From Eleusine coracana subsp. coracana (lineage: Eukaryota; Streptophyta; Magnoliopsida; Poales; Poaceae), in NCBI GenBank assembly GCA_032690845.1, contig CM064424.1, forward strand, positions 39,693,511 through 39,757,510: 64,000 nucleotides of DNA, in the 5' to 3' direction. Made by a program: the position numbers and the translations under genes. The notes beneath the pieces were generated by a model. The model was not told the DNA's origin and ran no database searches. It saw only the letters and a program-made list of their open reading frames with translations. Positions within the stretch are counted from its first letter, which is position 1, and each line of letters begins with the position of its first letter. Positions 1-11,535 of this stretch are shown here, one piece after another.

Positions 1-1722
1 TCACCCTGCCTCCCCCCTAGTCGACTAGTGAAGCAGACTATTAGGTGCCAACAACAATATGTTGGGGATCAGGGTGATGATGAAGAAAGGCCATCTACTG
101 ATGCCGGTCAACCCACCCCTACTCCCCCCGACCGACTTTCAAGCCAGTCGGAGCCCCCAAGCCAAACTCAGAGTGATGCTGGGGTGGTGGAACAGACCGA
201 CAAGGTAGGCAAATCTTCCTAGAAGAGGAAGGAGACTGATTCTCAGTCGACTTCTTCAAAGAAGAGGATGTGCCGAATCAAGCTTGAGAAGGCCCCCAGG
301 TTAATTCTCTAACCTTATACTCCTTGTCTCTTATTGCCATCCATAACACATTTTAATCTCCTCCATCTTTGTTTTGACAGTAGTCGGATGAGTGATTCGC
401 AAAGTGCCCAAGAGTTTGAAGCCACTTGGTCCGGACCCTCTCCTCGTTCGACTGATCAGCCCAAACCGGTCGGCAAGTCATCGAACATGCCAACCGAGGT
501 GAATAAGCCATCTGATAAGACAATTCCTGCCTCCATTCCAGTGCCTGCACCCCAACCTGCTCCAGTCGTCGTCCCTTCACCTCTTGACAAAGATAAGGCG
601 ACATTGTCTGCAGATACACTCGGACGGCCCGAAGTGGAGGACATGGAAATTATGTACCAACATCAAGAAGCCAGCAAGGTACTTCAATACCCTGCTTTAG
701 CTTTGTCTTAATCTCATCCTTAAGCTTAACCCTTTTTTGTATACAGAAAATGTATGCTCCTGTAGAGAGGAAACAGGCTAGGGTGGAATACCTTGAAGCC
801 AAAACTTTTGGTATGCCCTAAAACTCTTGGGTCTTCATGTCTTTAAGTTTAAGACCGACATATTACTGGTGTTATGCTAGTCACCGATCAGTAGCTCTCC
901 AAAGCACTGAAGGAGATTGATAAGCTGCAGACCGACCAAAGAGAGATGACCAAGGCCTTAGACCAAGGCCATGCAGATATAGCTGGTAAGATCACTTACC
1001 ATCTGTGTTTAAATAATCAACTAATCACTCTAGCGCTAAAAGTTCAAATATCTGTCTTTAGCTCGTGATTAGAAGATTGCCGACATGGAGAAGTTGACTT
1101 CCAATCAGCAAAGGTTTATTGACGCCTTGAATGCTGAGAAGGAAAACCTCTCCAAGTCGATCAAGGACCAGAAGGCCAAGATCACTCGACTGTAGAAGGA
1201 GCTGAAGGAAGCTGATGCCAAGATAGAGGATGTCAAGAGTGTCTCCAAATCCTTCAAATGTAAACTTGCCAGTAAGCCCTTCATATTTCTCACATCTGCT
1301 TGAATCCTCTTTTGATCATACTGACCAAAAATCATCACTCGCAGCTCTATCTTATGCTGCTCGAAAGGCAATGAACTATGTTCATGTCGACCGAGTGGAG
1401 CAGACTGGCCACTCCTTGGAGTACTTGCTAGAGCATGCATCAGAAGCTATCGCTTATAACACTCGGCGAGTGGCGACCGAGGCCGGGAGTCAGGTTCTGG
1501 CGATTTGCCAATCTTGGTCTCCTGCTCTGCCATTGGACAGGATCAAGGAGGGCTTCAACCTAGACTTGACCGACGACCAATGCGAGCTGCTCTTGATTCC
1601 TTGCTGTAGACTTCCCGAGCCTTGGTCGACAACATAGAGATCAATCCGACTGTGCCTACTCCTCCAGCAACTCCAGAAGTTGAGCTACGAGCTGACTCTT
1701 CCTCTCCTTCAAAGGAGCTGTA
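1..1722 (+). pseudogene. Antisense ORF of element A (C-terminal, coiled-coil part), apparently multi-exon
   Basis: This plus-strand coding tract opposes A's gag-pol. It consists of Ser/Pro/Thr/Gln-rich segments (28-222, 380-678), charged helical segments (894-985, 1062-1271) and a final helical segment (1345-1722) ending in SSPSKEL and a TAA. Between them are short introns with GT...AG borders: 300-380, 679-746, 811 to about 891, 986-1061 and 1272-1344, each 68-81 bp. That is typical of plant nuclear introns. Tat elements such as Grande are known to carry an antisense ORF between pol and the 3' LTR; its function is not established. An in-frame TAG at 220-222 suggests this copy is broken. The N-terminus lies outside the window. 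Intron borders are inferred by eye. Confidence 0.6.
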
Positions 1723-2251
1723 AATCCTGCAATGCTAGAGAACATTAGTAATATCTTGTACTAAAACAATGTTACCTGTATGTAAATTAGTTTCATGCTT
1801 AATAGCTTTAAAAGATTGATGGAAATATCATAAGTATGTTTATATCATTGAGAAACTCAAATTGCATCGGTCTGTCTTAACATATTAGGTTGTGACTCGT
1901 AACCGCGTAACAAGCAGAGTCGACCAATCGACACATGACCTCTCGCACTTTGGCTCTGGGTTTAGTGTAGTGGTAGTCTGATGTGTAGTATAGAGTGTAT
2001 AACCATAATGTATAGACGTTAGACCAAGAAAGTGAAGACCATATTCAAAGAGAAGAAATTGGTCGAAAAATAGTCCAAAACCAAAATGAGGATAGACTAA
2101 GGTGGGACATTATGACTAGCCCCCTGGCTTGATTGTTTAATAAAATAAATTAAGGAATCGAGACAATATAGAATGAAAATCATCAAAAAATCTTTCATCA
2201 AAAAGACCGAAGTTTCATTCATAAATAATGTATAAATATACAAAATAATAA
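1723..2251. other. Non-coding gap between the converging antisense ORF and pol of element A
   Basis: A 529-bp AT-rich stretch between the stop of the plus-strand antisense ORF and the stop of the minus-strand pol. It would hold the 3' untranslated regions of both transcripts. I see no ORF, repeat array or terminal repeat in it. Confidence 0.5.
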
Positions 2252-3680
2252 CTAAGTATAGAAACGATGTAGCTGATTTATGTTCCAGGAATTTGGTATA
2301 TCATCGCTGTCTTCGTACATCAGTCGGTAAGCCCCTGGGCGAGTGACTTCCTTCACCACATATGGTCCTTCCCACTTTGGAGAAAGCTTATGCTGGTTCT
2401 TCGTTGACTGCACTCAATGAAGCACTAAATCTCCAACTTGGAAGTGGCGATTACATACGTTTTTATCATAATATTGACGCAAGCCTTGCTGGTAAAGTGC
2501 CAACCGAAACAAAGCGCGATCATGCAACTCCTTTACTGCAATCAAATCAATCTCTCAACTCTCCTCAGAAAGTTGTTCATCATATGCCTGAACCCGTGCC
2601 AAAACAAGACTGATCTCGATCGGCAGCATAACCTCTGAGCCATAGACCAATGAGAAAGGTGACTGACCAGTTGCCCGACTGGTGTTTGTGCAAAGCCCCC
2701 AAAGAACTGAAGGCAATTCTTTGACCCACCGATCAGCATAAGACTTAAGCCTGTCGAATATTCGCGGTTTCAATCCTTGAAGAATCATACCATTGGCCCG
2801 TTCGACCTGCCCATTGCTTTGAGGATGAGCCACTAATGCAAAGTGAATTTTTATTCCCATCTCATCGGCAAAGTCACAGAACTCCACTGACATGAATTGA
2901 GTGCCATTATCGGTGATGATATCATGAGGAACCCCAAGCCGAGTGAAGATATCCTTGACAAACTCGATTGCCTTCTTTGATGTTAACTTACCGACTGGCT
3001 TTGCTTTGATCCACTTGGTAAATTTATCAATAGCAACGAACAGATAAGTGAATCCGCCTGACGCTTTTTTGAAAGGACCAATGATATCAAGTCCCCCAGA
3101 CAGCAAAGGGCCAAGTCAAAGGTATCATCTGAAGTTGCTGTGAAGGCACATGCATTTGTTGAGCAAAGAATTGACAACCTTCACATTTCCGAATGACCTG
3201 GTGTGCATCTTCGACTGCCATAGGCCAATAAAACCCTTGCCGGAAAGCTTTGCCGACCAAAGTCTTGGAAGCCGCATGATTGCCACATATCTCGGAATGA
3301 ATTTCTTCTACCAACTTTTGGCCTTCTGGTTTCGAAAGGCATCTCATCAAGATGTTTGAACCTCCTCTTTTATATAGTTGGTCTCCCACCAACAGATATC
3401 CTCGGCATCGGGTCTCTAACCTCCGTTGCTTATTAGGATCCGAAGGCAGCGTTCCCTTGTCCAAATATTGGATGAGTGGGTTGCGCCAATCGGTCTCCAT
3501 GTTGTCATCACCAACAACATCAGTGACAACACTCATTAGTACATCCGGCCGAGGAGAAATCATGGGGGAATCCAGAGTGTGTAAGAAAACACCTAGCGGG
3601 ACCGCAGACCGAGATGATCCCATCTTGGCCAATTCATCGGCCGCTTGGTTATTGTCTCGAAGAACATGCGTGAACTTCAA
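2252..3680 (-). pseudogene. Element A integrase with end of archaeal-type RNase H
   Basis: The minus-strand reading begins with the end of the second RNase H (LRDNNQAADELAKMG near 3650), then an HHCC zinc-binding module (CEGCQFF near 3180) and the integrase core. The DDE residues are visible in GLDIIGP, ITDNGTQF and NGQVERANG (3100 to about 2800). The C-terminal region runs down to a TAG at 2252-2254. A frame break lies near 3090-3106 between zinc finger and core, and a stop near 2555 separates core and tail. Integrase would insert the cDNA copy into the genome. The catalytic residues are present but the polyprotein is disrupted. Confidence 0.85.
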
Positions 3681-4615
3681 TCCATCAAATTTGTCATCGA
3701 GCTTCCTTCTTGACAGTAAGCATTCATATTGTCATCCACACATGTTCAATCCTTAGTGACCTGATTAATGACCAAAGCCAAGTCACCAAAGACATCAAGG
3801 CGCTTGATGCCGAGTGACGCGGCAATGCGCAGACCATGTAGAAGGGCTTCATATTCCGCAACGTTATTGGATGCGCGAAACATCACCTGAAGGACATATC
3901 AAAGCTTCTGTCCAATGGGTGAGACAAACACGACTCCTGCACCAGCTCCTTGTAATTGAAGAGATCCATCGAAGTATATTTTCCAATACTCGACATCTTG
4001 TGCAGTAGGTGGATGTTGAATCTCTATCCACTCGACAACAAAATCAGCTAATGCTTGTCCCTTTATAGCCGACCGAGGCGTGAACGTAATGGTATACTGA
4101 CCAATTTCGACTGCCCACTTGGCTTCTCGATTGTGCAGCACTATGCCGAGTGTGAAGGAAGTCTGGACTTCGATTGGATGTGCTTGAAAATAATGCTTCA
4201 ACTTCCTGGAGGTGATCAACAATGCATACAACAACTTTAAGATCTGTTGATACCTTGCCTTAGATGCACCAAGGACCTCACTCACAAAATAGACTGGGTG
4301 TTGTACTTTTTGTATATGTCCCTCTTCTTCTCGGTCGACTGTTAAAATAGTACTCACAACCTGAGTTGTGGTCGATATGTAAAGTTGAAGTTTTTCTCCT
4401 GGCTCTGGAGGCACCAATACTGGAATGCTGCTAAGGTAAACCTTCAACTCGTCCAATGCTGACTGCGCCTCTTCGGTCCAAACGAAGTCCTCCTGCTTTT
4501 TAAGCAGTCGGAAAAGTGGTAACCCTCTAACCCCCAGTCGGGAAATAAAGCGACTTAGGGACGCCATGCATCCGGTCAGCTTATGAACGTCCCTTTGAGA
4601 ATTAGGTGGCCTCAT
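3681..4615 (-). pseudogene. Element A RNase H and archaeal-type second RNase H
   Basis: After the RT thumb comes the connection/RNase H region (FVWTEEAQSALDELKVYL near 4470), followed at about 4000 by YWKIYFDGSLQLQGAGAGVV. This is the start of an archaeal-type RNase H with the catalytic Asp in FDGS. Carrying two RNase H domains in tandem is diagnostic of Tat-lineage Ty3/gypsy elements. RNase H degrades the RNA of the RNA:DNA hybrid during reverse transcription. The reading ends at about 3899 and resumes in another frame toward the integrase, so a frameshift splits the second RNase H. Confidence 0.8.
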
Positions 4616-5339
4616 ATCAAGGGTCGCCTTGATTTTATCTGGGTTGGCCTCTATACCTCATTCCAAAATGATGTAACCGAGTAACTTTCCCAAAGGAACC
4701 CCAAAAACACACTTCTTAGGATTCAGCTTCATTGAATAATGCCTCAGATTGTCAAAGGTTTCTGCCAGGTCAGAAATAAGTTCCTCGATGTTCCGAGTCT
4801 TGACAACGATGTCATCAACATACGCTTCTGTGTTCCGACCAATTTGAGTAGCAAGGCAGCTGAATACCACGTTGGTAAGTCGCGCCAGCGTTCTTCAGAC
4901 CGAAAGGCATTGTGATATAACAATAGGCGCTGAAGGGTGTTATAAAGGAAGTTTTAATCTGATCTTCGACCTTCAGTGGGATCTGGTGATAGCCTGAATA
5001 GGCATCCAGAAAGCTTAAGAGCTCACACCCGACTGTTGAGTCTACAATCTGATCAATACGAGGAAGAGCGAATGGGTCTTTAGGACAGACCTTGTTGAGA
5101 TCAGTATAATTAACACACATCCTCCACTCTTTATTCTTCTTGGGTACAAGGACTGGATTTGCTAACCAGTCGGGATGATACACCTCCTTTATAAACTTAG
5201 CGTCTAGTAGTCTAACTATCTCCTTCTTTATGGCATCCTTACGGTCTTGTGCGAATCTTCTAAGCCTCTGCCGAACGGGGGTAGCCCCAGGAGGTACCCT
5301 TAACTCATGCTCAATTTTTTCCCTAGGAACTTCCAGCAT
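4616..5339 (-). pseudogene. Element A reverse transcriptase
   Basis: Minus-strand RT domain. Fingers and palm are at 5339-4870 (LVPKKNKEWRMCVNYTDLNK, then LSFLDAYSGYHQIP, ITMPFGLKNAGATYQR). The active-site box AYVDDIVVKT lies at about 4820 in a second frame, followed by the thumb (MKLNPKKCVFGVPLGKLLGY). A frameshift near 4860 separates the two catalytic parts, so full-length RT cannot be made from this copy. Upstream it is joined to protease, downstream to RNase H, the normal Ty3/gypsy order. The sequence resembles RIRE2/Cinful-type RT by recall; a tree is needed to place it. Confidence 0.85.
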
Positions 5340-5402
5340 GTCAGATGGTTTCCATGCAAAGATGTCCCTATTTTCCTGGAGGAAAAGAGTGAGCGTGAGT
5401 TC

Positions 5403-5609
5403 CTATTTTTCATCGAGGTTGGCCCTAGCATAAGTTACCTTATTGGGATCCTCAGGATCAAGCATGATTTCCTTGGTTTGGATGTCATCGATCTGAATCT
5501 TGTCTTTGGTAGGCTTTTTTGCTAGAACCGCCGCTTTAGTCTGCTCCTCCATGCCGACTGCCTTCTGGATCTCCTTTTGGTCGGACATCATCCACTGTTT
5601 ATTGGCCAT
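5403..5609 (-). pseudogene. Element A protease-RT linker
   Basis: A 68-residue acidic and Lys-rich segment in the gap between protease and RT, with no recognised motif. Its position is that of the variable spacer Tat elements carry between these domains. A frame break separates it from the RT reading. It has no independent function that I can identify. Confidence 0.4.
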
Positions 5610-5610
5610 C

Positions 5611-6135
5611 TCACAACTCTGTTACATCGTAATCGAAAGAATTCTGAGGATCAGAGTGGAGGGAGATTATTCCGTTCGGGCCTGGCATCTTGAGGGTGAG
5701 ATATGGATAATGCGGCACAACCATGAATTTAGCCATCGCCAGTCGACCGATGATAGCATGATATGCCGAGTCAAAATCTGCCACCTGGAAGAGAATGCGC
5801 TCGGTCCTGAAGTTCTCACGGGTACCGAAGGTGACCGGCAATCTAATTTGTCCAATAAGAATTGAAGTCTTACCAGGTACAATCCTATGGAAAGGTGAAG
5901 AACTCGGCTGAAGATCATTGACTGACAGACCAAGCTCTTTAAGAGTCTTGGTAAAGATTAAGTCCAAACTACTTCCTCCATCAATAAGTACTTTGTTGAA
6001 CTTTACCTTCTCCATCGTGGCAGCAAGCACCAGCGGGTATCGACCCGGCTTCGGTATATGCTTGGGATGATCTGACCGATCAAAGGTGATTGACATCTCA
6101 GACCACCTCATGAATTGAGGTGCAGCTAGTTCCAC
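5611..6135 (-). pseudogene. Element A retroviral-type aspartic protease
   Basis: A 174-residue minus-strand reading containing the retropepsin active-site motif VLIDGGSSLDLIF at about residues 48-60 and the flap/C-terminal motif HAIIGRLAMAKF near 127-138. The protease would cut the Gag-Pol precursor into mature proteins inside the virus-like particle. The domain itself looks uninterrupted, but frame breaks flank it on the gag side (about 6180-6280) and on the RT side. Basis: the DGGSS box and its place between gag and RT. Confidence 0.85.
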
Positions 6136-6281
6136 CGAATTGAAGATGAAGTTGACTTCCTTGCGGGGCTCCTAGAACTCTCCTAAATCATCCTGTCACC
6201 ATCGTCCTTGGTCTTGTCTTTGCTATTGCGCCTCGGGGGATCTTTTGCCACCTTGAGCGCAGCTGGTTCAAAACCCTTCAG

Positions 6282-7940
6282 TCAATAGCAATTCTTCGCT
6301 TTGTAGTTTCCCTTTGGGTGCCAAAGGCACGGGCCACTCAGCAGCTCATCCGTGGATGTTTGGTTTGTTCGAGGGTTCTTCTGAAGTCGGTCCACCGTGT
6401 GAACCACGTTGTCAGACTTCCTCTTCTTGTCCTTCTTGGAGGACTCGGGCTTGTCCAACCGCTTCTCCTGGCCTTTTCGCCGGATGTCATCTAATGTCGA
6501 CTCACTAGATGCGAACTTGTCAGTGATCTCGAAGCACTCTTGAGCGGTCAGCTTGAGGTCATGATTCCTCCGACCGATTTCTCGAACCAAATCATCACTG
6601 CGCATCCCTCCTTGGAAGGCAGCAATAATTTGTTGGTCCGGGACATTAGGGATCTCAGTCTTCTTAGCGCAAAATTGCTTGATGTAGTCACAAAGAGGTT
6701 CATCGGTCTTCTGCTTCATCCGAGTGAGGTCGAAGTGGTTGCCCGGTCGATTGCAGGTAGCTTGGAAGCTTTCCATGAGCTTCTTGTTGAGATCTCCCCA
6801 AGACGTGATTGACTCATCCGGAAGAGATGTGAGCCATATCCGAACGGCTGGATCCAGGCAGACCGGGAGGTAATTAGACATTACATAGGAATCACCTCCA
6901 GCTGATCGAATCATCGTGTTGTAGAGTTGCAGCCACTCTCGGGGATTGGTCTTACCATCATATTTTTCGATGGGGACCGGCTTGAATCCTTTTGGCCATC
7001 GAGCTATGTGAAGCCTAGGGATGTAAGCTTTGATGCCATCGATCTCGTCATCGGTAGGCGTCGGCGACCACCTATGCCAGTCTGGAGACGGAGTTGGACG
7101 GCGGCCATGTCACGGACCAACATCATCATCATGACGACATTGTCGATGGTCATTATCATCGCTATCGCGCCGATCCCGATCGTCACGTCGACGATGGTCA
7201 TCACAGTTGTCTCTTGGAGGAGGATCTTGACGGTCCTCTCATCAGTTGTTCCGTTGGTTGTCCCGTCGGTCATCCGTTCTCCAATCACGGCATTCGTCCT
7301 CATAGCGTCGGTTGTCCCGAGCGCGTTCTTCATAGTGAGAGTTGATGGTATCTCGTCCATCACGGACATTGAGAGAATTTCTTAGATCTTCACGCCTACG
7401 CCGACCTCGTGAAGATGCGTGACTAGAACTTGTGATCGACTGAGATTTTACGGACTCTTGAGCTGCAGCAGCCTTAAGCATAGCCACCGCCTTCTACATC
7501 ACAGGGGTCCGATAATTCACATTGACCATTAGAGTGTCGAGCAATGTTTTGGCCCCAGTGATGTTATTCTGAGGAGTGTGATAGACCTTGATGCCATCCA
7601 CTTTGAGTTCTAGACCGAGATCTAGTCGGCGTGCGTTCCGTGAACCGCGCGACCCTCTTGGTCGACGGCGGTGACCGACCGATAAGTCATCAACTGGAGG
7701 GTTCTCCTCCTGTTGACCTCCTTCGGCTCATTGATTCGGGTGGCCATCGATGAAGTTACCTTCTTGGTCACCGTCTTGGTCTTCATCCGCACGGTCTGCT
7801 ATATCCACCACATTGATAGTATGGGGATATGGGTAAGCGAATCCAACCGAGTCCTCATCAAAAGACCGATCCAATTTTGAATCATTCCCGAAGGAAGGAC
7901 CTTCTTTCTCAGATCCGAGTGGAACCAATGCGGGGATCAT
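6282..7940 (-). pseudogene. Element A gag (capsid and nucleocapsid)
   Basis: Minus-strand gag, read in pieces: an acidic N-terminal part (7940-7728), an Arg/Asp-rich part (7487-7004), then the conserved retrotransposon gag domain (6914-6282, around IWLTSLPDESITSWGDLNKK). It ends in a Cys/His knuckle, CLWHPKGNYKAKNCY, the CxxH-type form usual in Tat elements rather than the standard CCHC. Gag forms the particle shell and binds the RNA. Several frameshifts and stops (near 7500, 7000 and 6930) break it. The short repeated (ga/cg)-rich tract at 7080-7330 encodes the Arg/Asp-rich stretch. Confidence 0.75.
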
Positions 7941-8136
7941 ATCAGACGAACTCGGTGATCACGCCATAGAGACGGCTGCGGCCGATTCGGACCTGTGCTA
8001 CTCCAGACCTAGGGCTCCGTTGTCGCCGATCGTGAAGTCGAGCGATCCGAAGGAGATCTTGAAGTCTGGTGAGTACTGAATAGTGGGAATTTCGGCCATC
8101 GTAGTCGACGGAGAATCCTGGCGAGCTTTGTCCCCT

Positions 8137-8152
8137 TCCTGGCGCGCCAACT
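8137..8152 (-). other. Primer-binding site of element A
   Basis: On the minus strand the LTR end is followed by TTGGCGCGCCAGGAAGGGG. A TGGCGC...-type start immediately inside the 5' LTR is the usual form of a tRNA-primed PBS in grass Ty3/gypsy elements. I cannot assign the tRNA without a tRNA set to compare. Confidence 0.6.
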
Positions 8153-8538
8153 ATCGAAGCTTGAGATCAGCAGTAAATATATAGGGCTACATCGAGACTA
8201 AGAACTACGATGGTAACACAAGACACCAAGTTATACAGGTTTGGTCCCTCTTGTTGAGACTAAAAACCCTACGTCCTGTGTTCTGTATATTGTATTGATG
8301 TTGTGAAACTTATTCTCTCCCTTGATGGGGAGTACCCTGCCGCCTTATATATTCGATCGGCAGGGGGTTACGTGAATAGTCCTAGTCATACTCCACAAGG
8401 ATTTACATAGAAAGTCTATCTCTAAATGCCTTGTGCTCCAAGCCAAGTCGATCGGCTTCCTTATTGATGAAGTACCCGGTCGGCTACCGACTTAGTCTTG
8501 TATGAGGATACCCGTAAGGCAAGTATCCCACAAACACA
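8153..8538 (-). repeat. 5' LTR of element A
   Basis: A roughly 386-bp segment between the primer-binding site and the foreign protease sequence that starts at about 8540. On the minus strand it would begin TGTGTTTGTGGG and end just before the PBS. The exact inner end is uncertain because no CA is visible there. The 3' partner LTR is outside the window, so identity cannot be measured. Confidence 0.6.
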
Positions 8539-8559
8539 ATCATTTTCACACTTGAGGTA

Positions 8560-8970
8560 CGATCAAAGGTAAATTATGTCAAATCATTGTTGATAATGGC
8601 AGCTGCAACAATATTGCAAGTCAAAAATTGGTTGGGCGAATGGTACTGAATCAACATCATCACCCCTCTCCATACAAAATGCAATGGCTCACCGAGAGTG
8701 CTGCAATGCGAGTATGTAATATGGTGACTATGGAATTTTCAATTGGGAAGTACCATGATCAAGTGGACTGTGATGTGGTACCAATGCAAGCATGCCAACT
8801 GTTATTGGGCAGACCTTGGTTATATGATCATGATGCTCAAATATGTGGTTGTTCCAACAAGGTTGTGCTCATGTACAAAGGAGAGCGCATCTCCTTGCTG
8901 CCCTTGACTCCGGAAGAAATTTTGAAGGATGATAAAAAAGACAACAGCAAGAGAGCAAGAAACACTTGAG
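8560..8970 (+). pseudogene. Element G2 aspartic protease
   Basis: The reading starts with CQIIVDNGSCNNIASQKLV at about 8578-8630, where DNGS holds the protease Asp in the position of the usual D[ST]G (an Asn or Gly variant is common in this group). It continues to LLGRPWLYDHDAQICG (about 8803-8850), the C-terminal protease motif. It is preceded directly by the right edge of element A, so the gag-protease junction is lost. A stop at about 8969 and a frame change follow. Confidence 0.8.
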
Positions 8971-9189
8971 TGCATCCACTAAAAATAGTGAGCAAGTGAT
9001 TCCAAAGCCAAATACAACCCCACAGCCACAAAGAACCAAACCCATGGGAAAACAGGGCTTAATGACAATGGTTAAGAAGGGAGATATGAAAGAATTGAGA
9101 GCACCTAATGCCATATTCTTTGTGCTCTTGTGCAAAGACAATCTTTTGACAGCTAACAACCTATCATCTACTTTGCCTAGTGCTGTTTT

Positions 9190-10130
9190 TAGTATTTTGG
9201 TGGAGTATGAAGATGTGTTCCTCGATGATGTACCACCTGGGCTGCCACCAAAGAGAGGTATTTAACATCAAATTGATCTTGTTCTAGGGGCTCCACTTCG
9301 AAACCGACCAGAATATCACATAAATCCTGAAGAAACAAAAGAAATTCAGCGCCAAGTACAAGAATTACTAGACAAAGGGTACGTAAAAGAGAGTCTTTCA
9401 CCTTGTGTTGTCCCAGTTCTTTTAGTACCAAAGAAAGATGGCTTATTTCGTATGCGTGCTGATTGTCGTGCTATTAATAATATCACCGTGAGGTATAGAC
9501 ATCCAATACCTCGACTTGATGACATGCTTGATGAGCTTAGTGGTGCTATCATTTTTACAAAAAATGATTTGTGAAGTGGCTATCATCAAAATTGAATAAA
9601 AGAGGGTGATGAGTGGAAAACTGCTTTCAAAACAAAATTTGTCTTGTATGAATGGTTGGTCATGCCTTTTGGACTAACCAATGGTCCTAGTACATTTATG
9701 AGATTGATAAATCATGTGCTTTGATCCTTTATTGGAAAGTTTGTTGTTGTTTATTTTGATGATATCCTGATTGATAGCAGAAATTTTGCTGAACATCTTG
9801 ATCATGTTTCCCAAGTGCTTGTTGTTCTAAGGGAGGAAAAGTTGTATGCTAACCTTGCAAAGTGCACCTTTTGCACCGACAAGGTTGTTTTTCTTGGCTT
9901 TGTTGTTTAAGGTCAAGGTGTTGAGGTTCATGAGGAAAAGATTAAAGTTGTACGAGAATGGTTGCCTCCATAGAACGTGAGCTAAGTACAAAGCTTCCTC
10001 GGGCTTGCTGGTTTCTACCGGCGCTTTATGAAAGATTTAGTACCATCGCTGCTCCGATCAATGAACTAACAAAGAAAGACATGCCTTTCCAATGGGGGAA
10101 GCACAAGCTCACACATTTGAAGAGATAAAA
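9190..10130 (+). pseudogene. Element G2 reverse transcriptase
   Basis: Plus-strand RT: VPVLLVPKKDGLFRMRADCR (about 9413-9470), YRHPIPRLDDMLDELSG, WLVMPFGLTNGPSTFM (about 9655-9700), the active-site box VVYFDDILI (about 9748-9775) and the thumb AKCTFCTDKVVFLGFVV (about 9858-9908). At least four in-frame stops lie inside (near 9266, 9574, 9596 and 9723) and one at 9908, so no RT can be made. Motif order is normal. The YFDD form of the catalytic box is typical of Ty3/gypsy chromoviruses. Confidence 0.85.
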
Positions 10131-10530
10131 ATGAAGTTAACAACAGCCCCTCTCCTTGCATTACCAAATTTCGGTAAGACATTTGAAATTGAATGTGATG
10201 CAAGTGGTGTAGGAATGACAGTGTGCTCATGCAAGAAGGATGGCCTATTGCTTACTTTAGTGAAAAGCTACATGGTCCAACTCTGAATTATTCAGTTTAT
10301 GACAAAGAACTTTATACTGTTGTGAGAAGTTTGGAAACATGGCAGCATTACCTTTTGCCAAAAGAATTTGTGATACATTTTGATCATGAGTCATTGAAAC
10401 ACCTCAAAGGACAACTAAAACTGAACCGTCGACATGGTAAGTGGAGCGAGTTCATTGAATCTTTTCCTTATATTGTCAAGTACAAGAAAGGGAGGGATAA
10501 TGTCATAGCTGATGCACTATCACGACAACA
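10092..10530 (+). pseudogene. Element G2 RNase H
   Basis: RNase H region after the RT: TFEIECDASGVGMTV (catalytic Asp in CDASG, about 10180-10220), a frame change, then WPIAYFSEKLHGPTLNYS, YDKELYTVVRSLETWQHYL, IHFDHESLKHL and VIADALSRQH (about 10505-10530). These are the conserved RNase H blocks of Ty3/gypsy elements. The frame break near 10225 splits the domain. Confidence 0.85.
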
Positions 10531-11505
10531 TGTTTTGCTTGCTCAGCTTGATGCTAGAATTCTTGGGCTAGAAAGTATCAAAGATTTGTATGCTCAAGAT
10601 TCATATTTTTCTGCACCTTTCTCCAAATGTTCTCCTAGAAAAGGATGGGAAAATTTTCACATACATGATGAATTTTTGTTTCGAGCAAACAAACTTTGCA
10701 TTCCAGATTGTTCCCTCCGTTTCAAGCTTGTGCAGGAAGCTCATTCTGGCGGTCTTATGGGCCATTTTGGAGCCAAAATGACAGAACAAGTGTTGGTTGA
10801 TCATTTCTTTTGGCCAAAGAAGCAACATGATGTTGATCAACATGTTCTTTGATGTGCGACATGCCACAAAGCTAAGTCACATTTGAACCCCCATGGTTTA
10901 TACACTCCTCTTCCTATTCCTAGTGTACCTTGGGAAGACATTTCTATGGATTCTGTTCTTGGTTTACCTCGGACTAAGAGGGGGAGGGACTCCATTTTTG
11001 TTGTAGTTGATTGATTTAGCAAAATGGCTTATTTTATTCCCTGTCATAAGAGCGATGATACTTCACACATTGCTGAATTGTTTTTCAGGGAAATTATAAG
11101 ATTACATGGTGTACCAAAGACCATAGTTTCTGATTGTGACACCAAGTTCTTGAGCTACTTTTGAAAGACATTGTGGGGCAAACTAGGCACACAAATACAT
11201 TTCTTTACAACATGCCATCCACAGACACACGGACAAACTGAAGTTGTCAACCGAACCTTGTCCATGTTGCTACGTGCTATCCTAAACAAAAATCTAAAGA
11301 TGTGGTAAGAATGTATACCACATGTGGAGTTTTCATACAACAGGGTGGTACACTCAACCACAAAGGTTTCACCTTTTGAAATTGTGTATGGATTCAATCC
11401 TGCTGCTCCCATCGATCTTTTGCCTTTGCCTGTGCAAGAACATGTCAACCTTGATGCTAATGAATGTGCTGACCTCATAAAGAAAATCCATGCAGAAGCT
11501 CGAAC
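10531..11505 (+). pseudogene. Element G2 integrase, GPY/F module missing
   Basis: The zinc-binding region follows RNase H (AHSGGLMGHFGAKMTEQVL, about 10740-10795), then the core: ISMDSVLGLP with catalytic D (about 10935), TIVSDCDTKFL (second D; about 11120) and HPQTHGQTEVVNRTLS with the catalytic E (about 11216-11262). It ends with FEIVYGFNPAAPIDLLPLPV. Stops occur at 10850, 11012, 11161 and 11306. The GPY/F module that should follow is absent: the reading jumps from the DANERAD block to the later NVADLSPFF block (see repeat at 11446-11535). Confidence 0.8.
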
Positions 11506-11535
11506 CAACCTTGATGCTAATGAACGTGCTGACCT
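11446..11535 (+). repeat. 30-bp direct repeat (period 60) at a deletion junction in G2
   Basis: Two nearly identical 30-bp copies (11446-11475 and 11506-11535) differ at one central base (gaatgtgct versus gaacgtgct). The second copy runs straight into the sequence for the post-GPY/F region. The duplication therefore marks the edge of an internal deletion of the integrase C-terminal module. Confidence 0.75.

Larger units (their letters stand above)
1..8538 (-). mobile_element. Element A: Ty3/gypsy Tat-lineage LTR retrotransposon, left part outside window
   Basis: Read on the minus strand, the order is LTR (8538-8153), primer-binding site, gag, protease, reverse transcriptase, RNase H, a second archaeal-type RNase H, integrase, then a plus-strand antisense ORF (1-1722). 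The second RNase H and the antisense ORF are hallmarks of the Tat lineage (RIRE2, Grande, Cinful and relatives). The gag-pol shifts frame several times, so the copy is not autonomous. The 3' LTR must lie left of base 1. The right end abuts the protease of another gypsy element (8540 onward), so A either inserted there or the neighbour is truncated; the target duplication cannot be checked because the left end is missing. Confidence 0.85.

Noticed and set aside
7094..7345. Plus-strand His/Asp-rich ORF (HHHHDD-like)
   Set aside because: Mirror of the Arg/Asp-rich gag tract of element A on the other strand.
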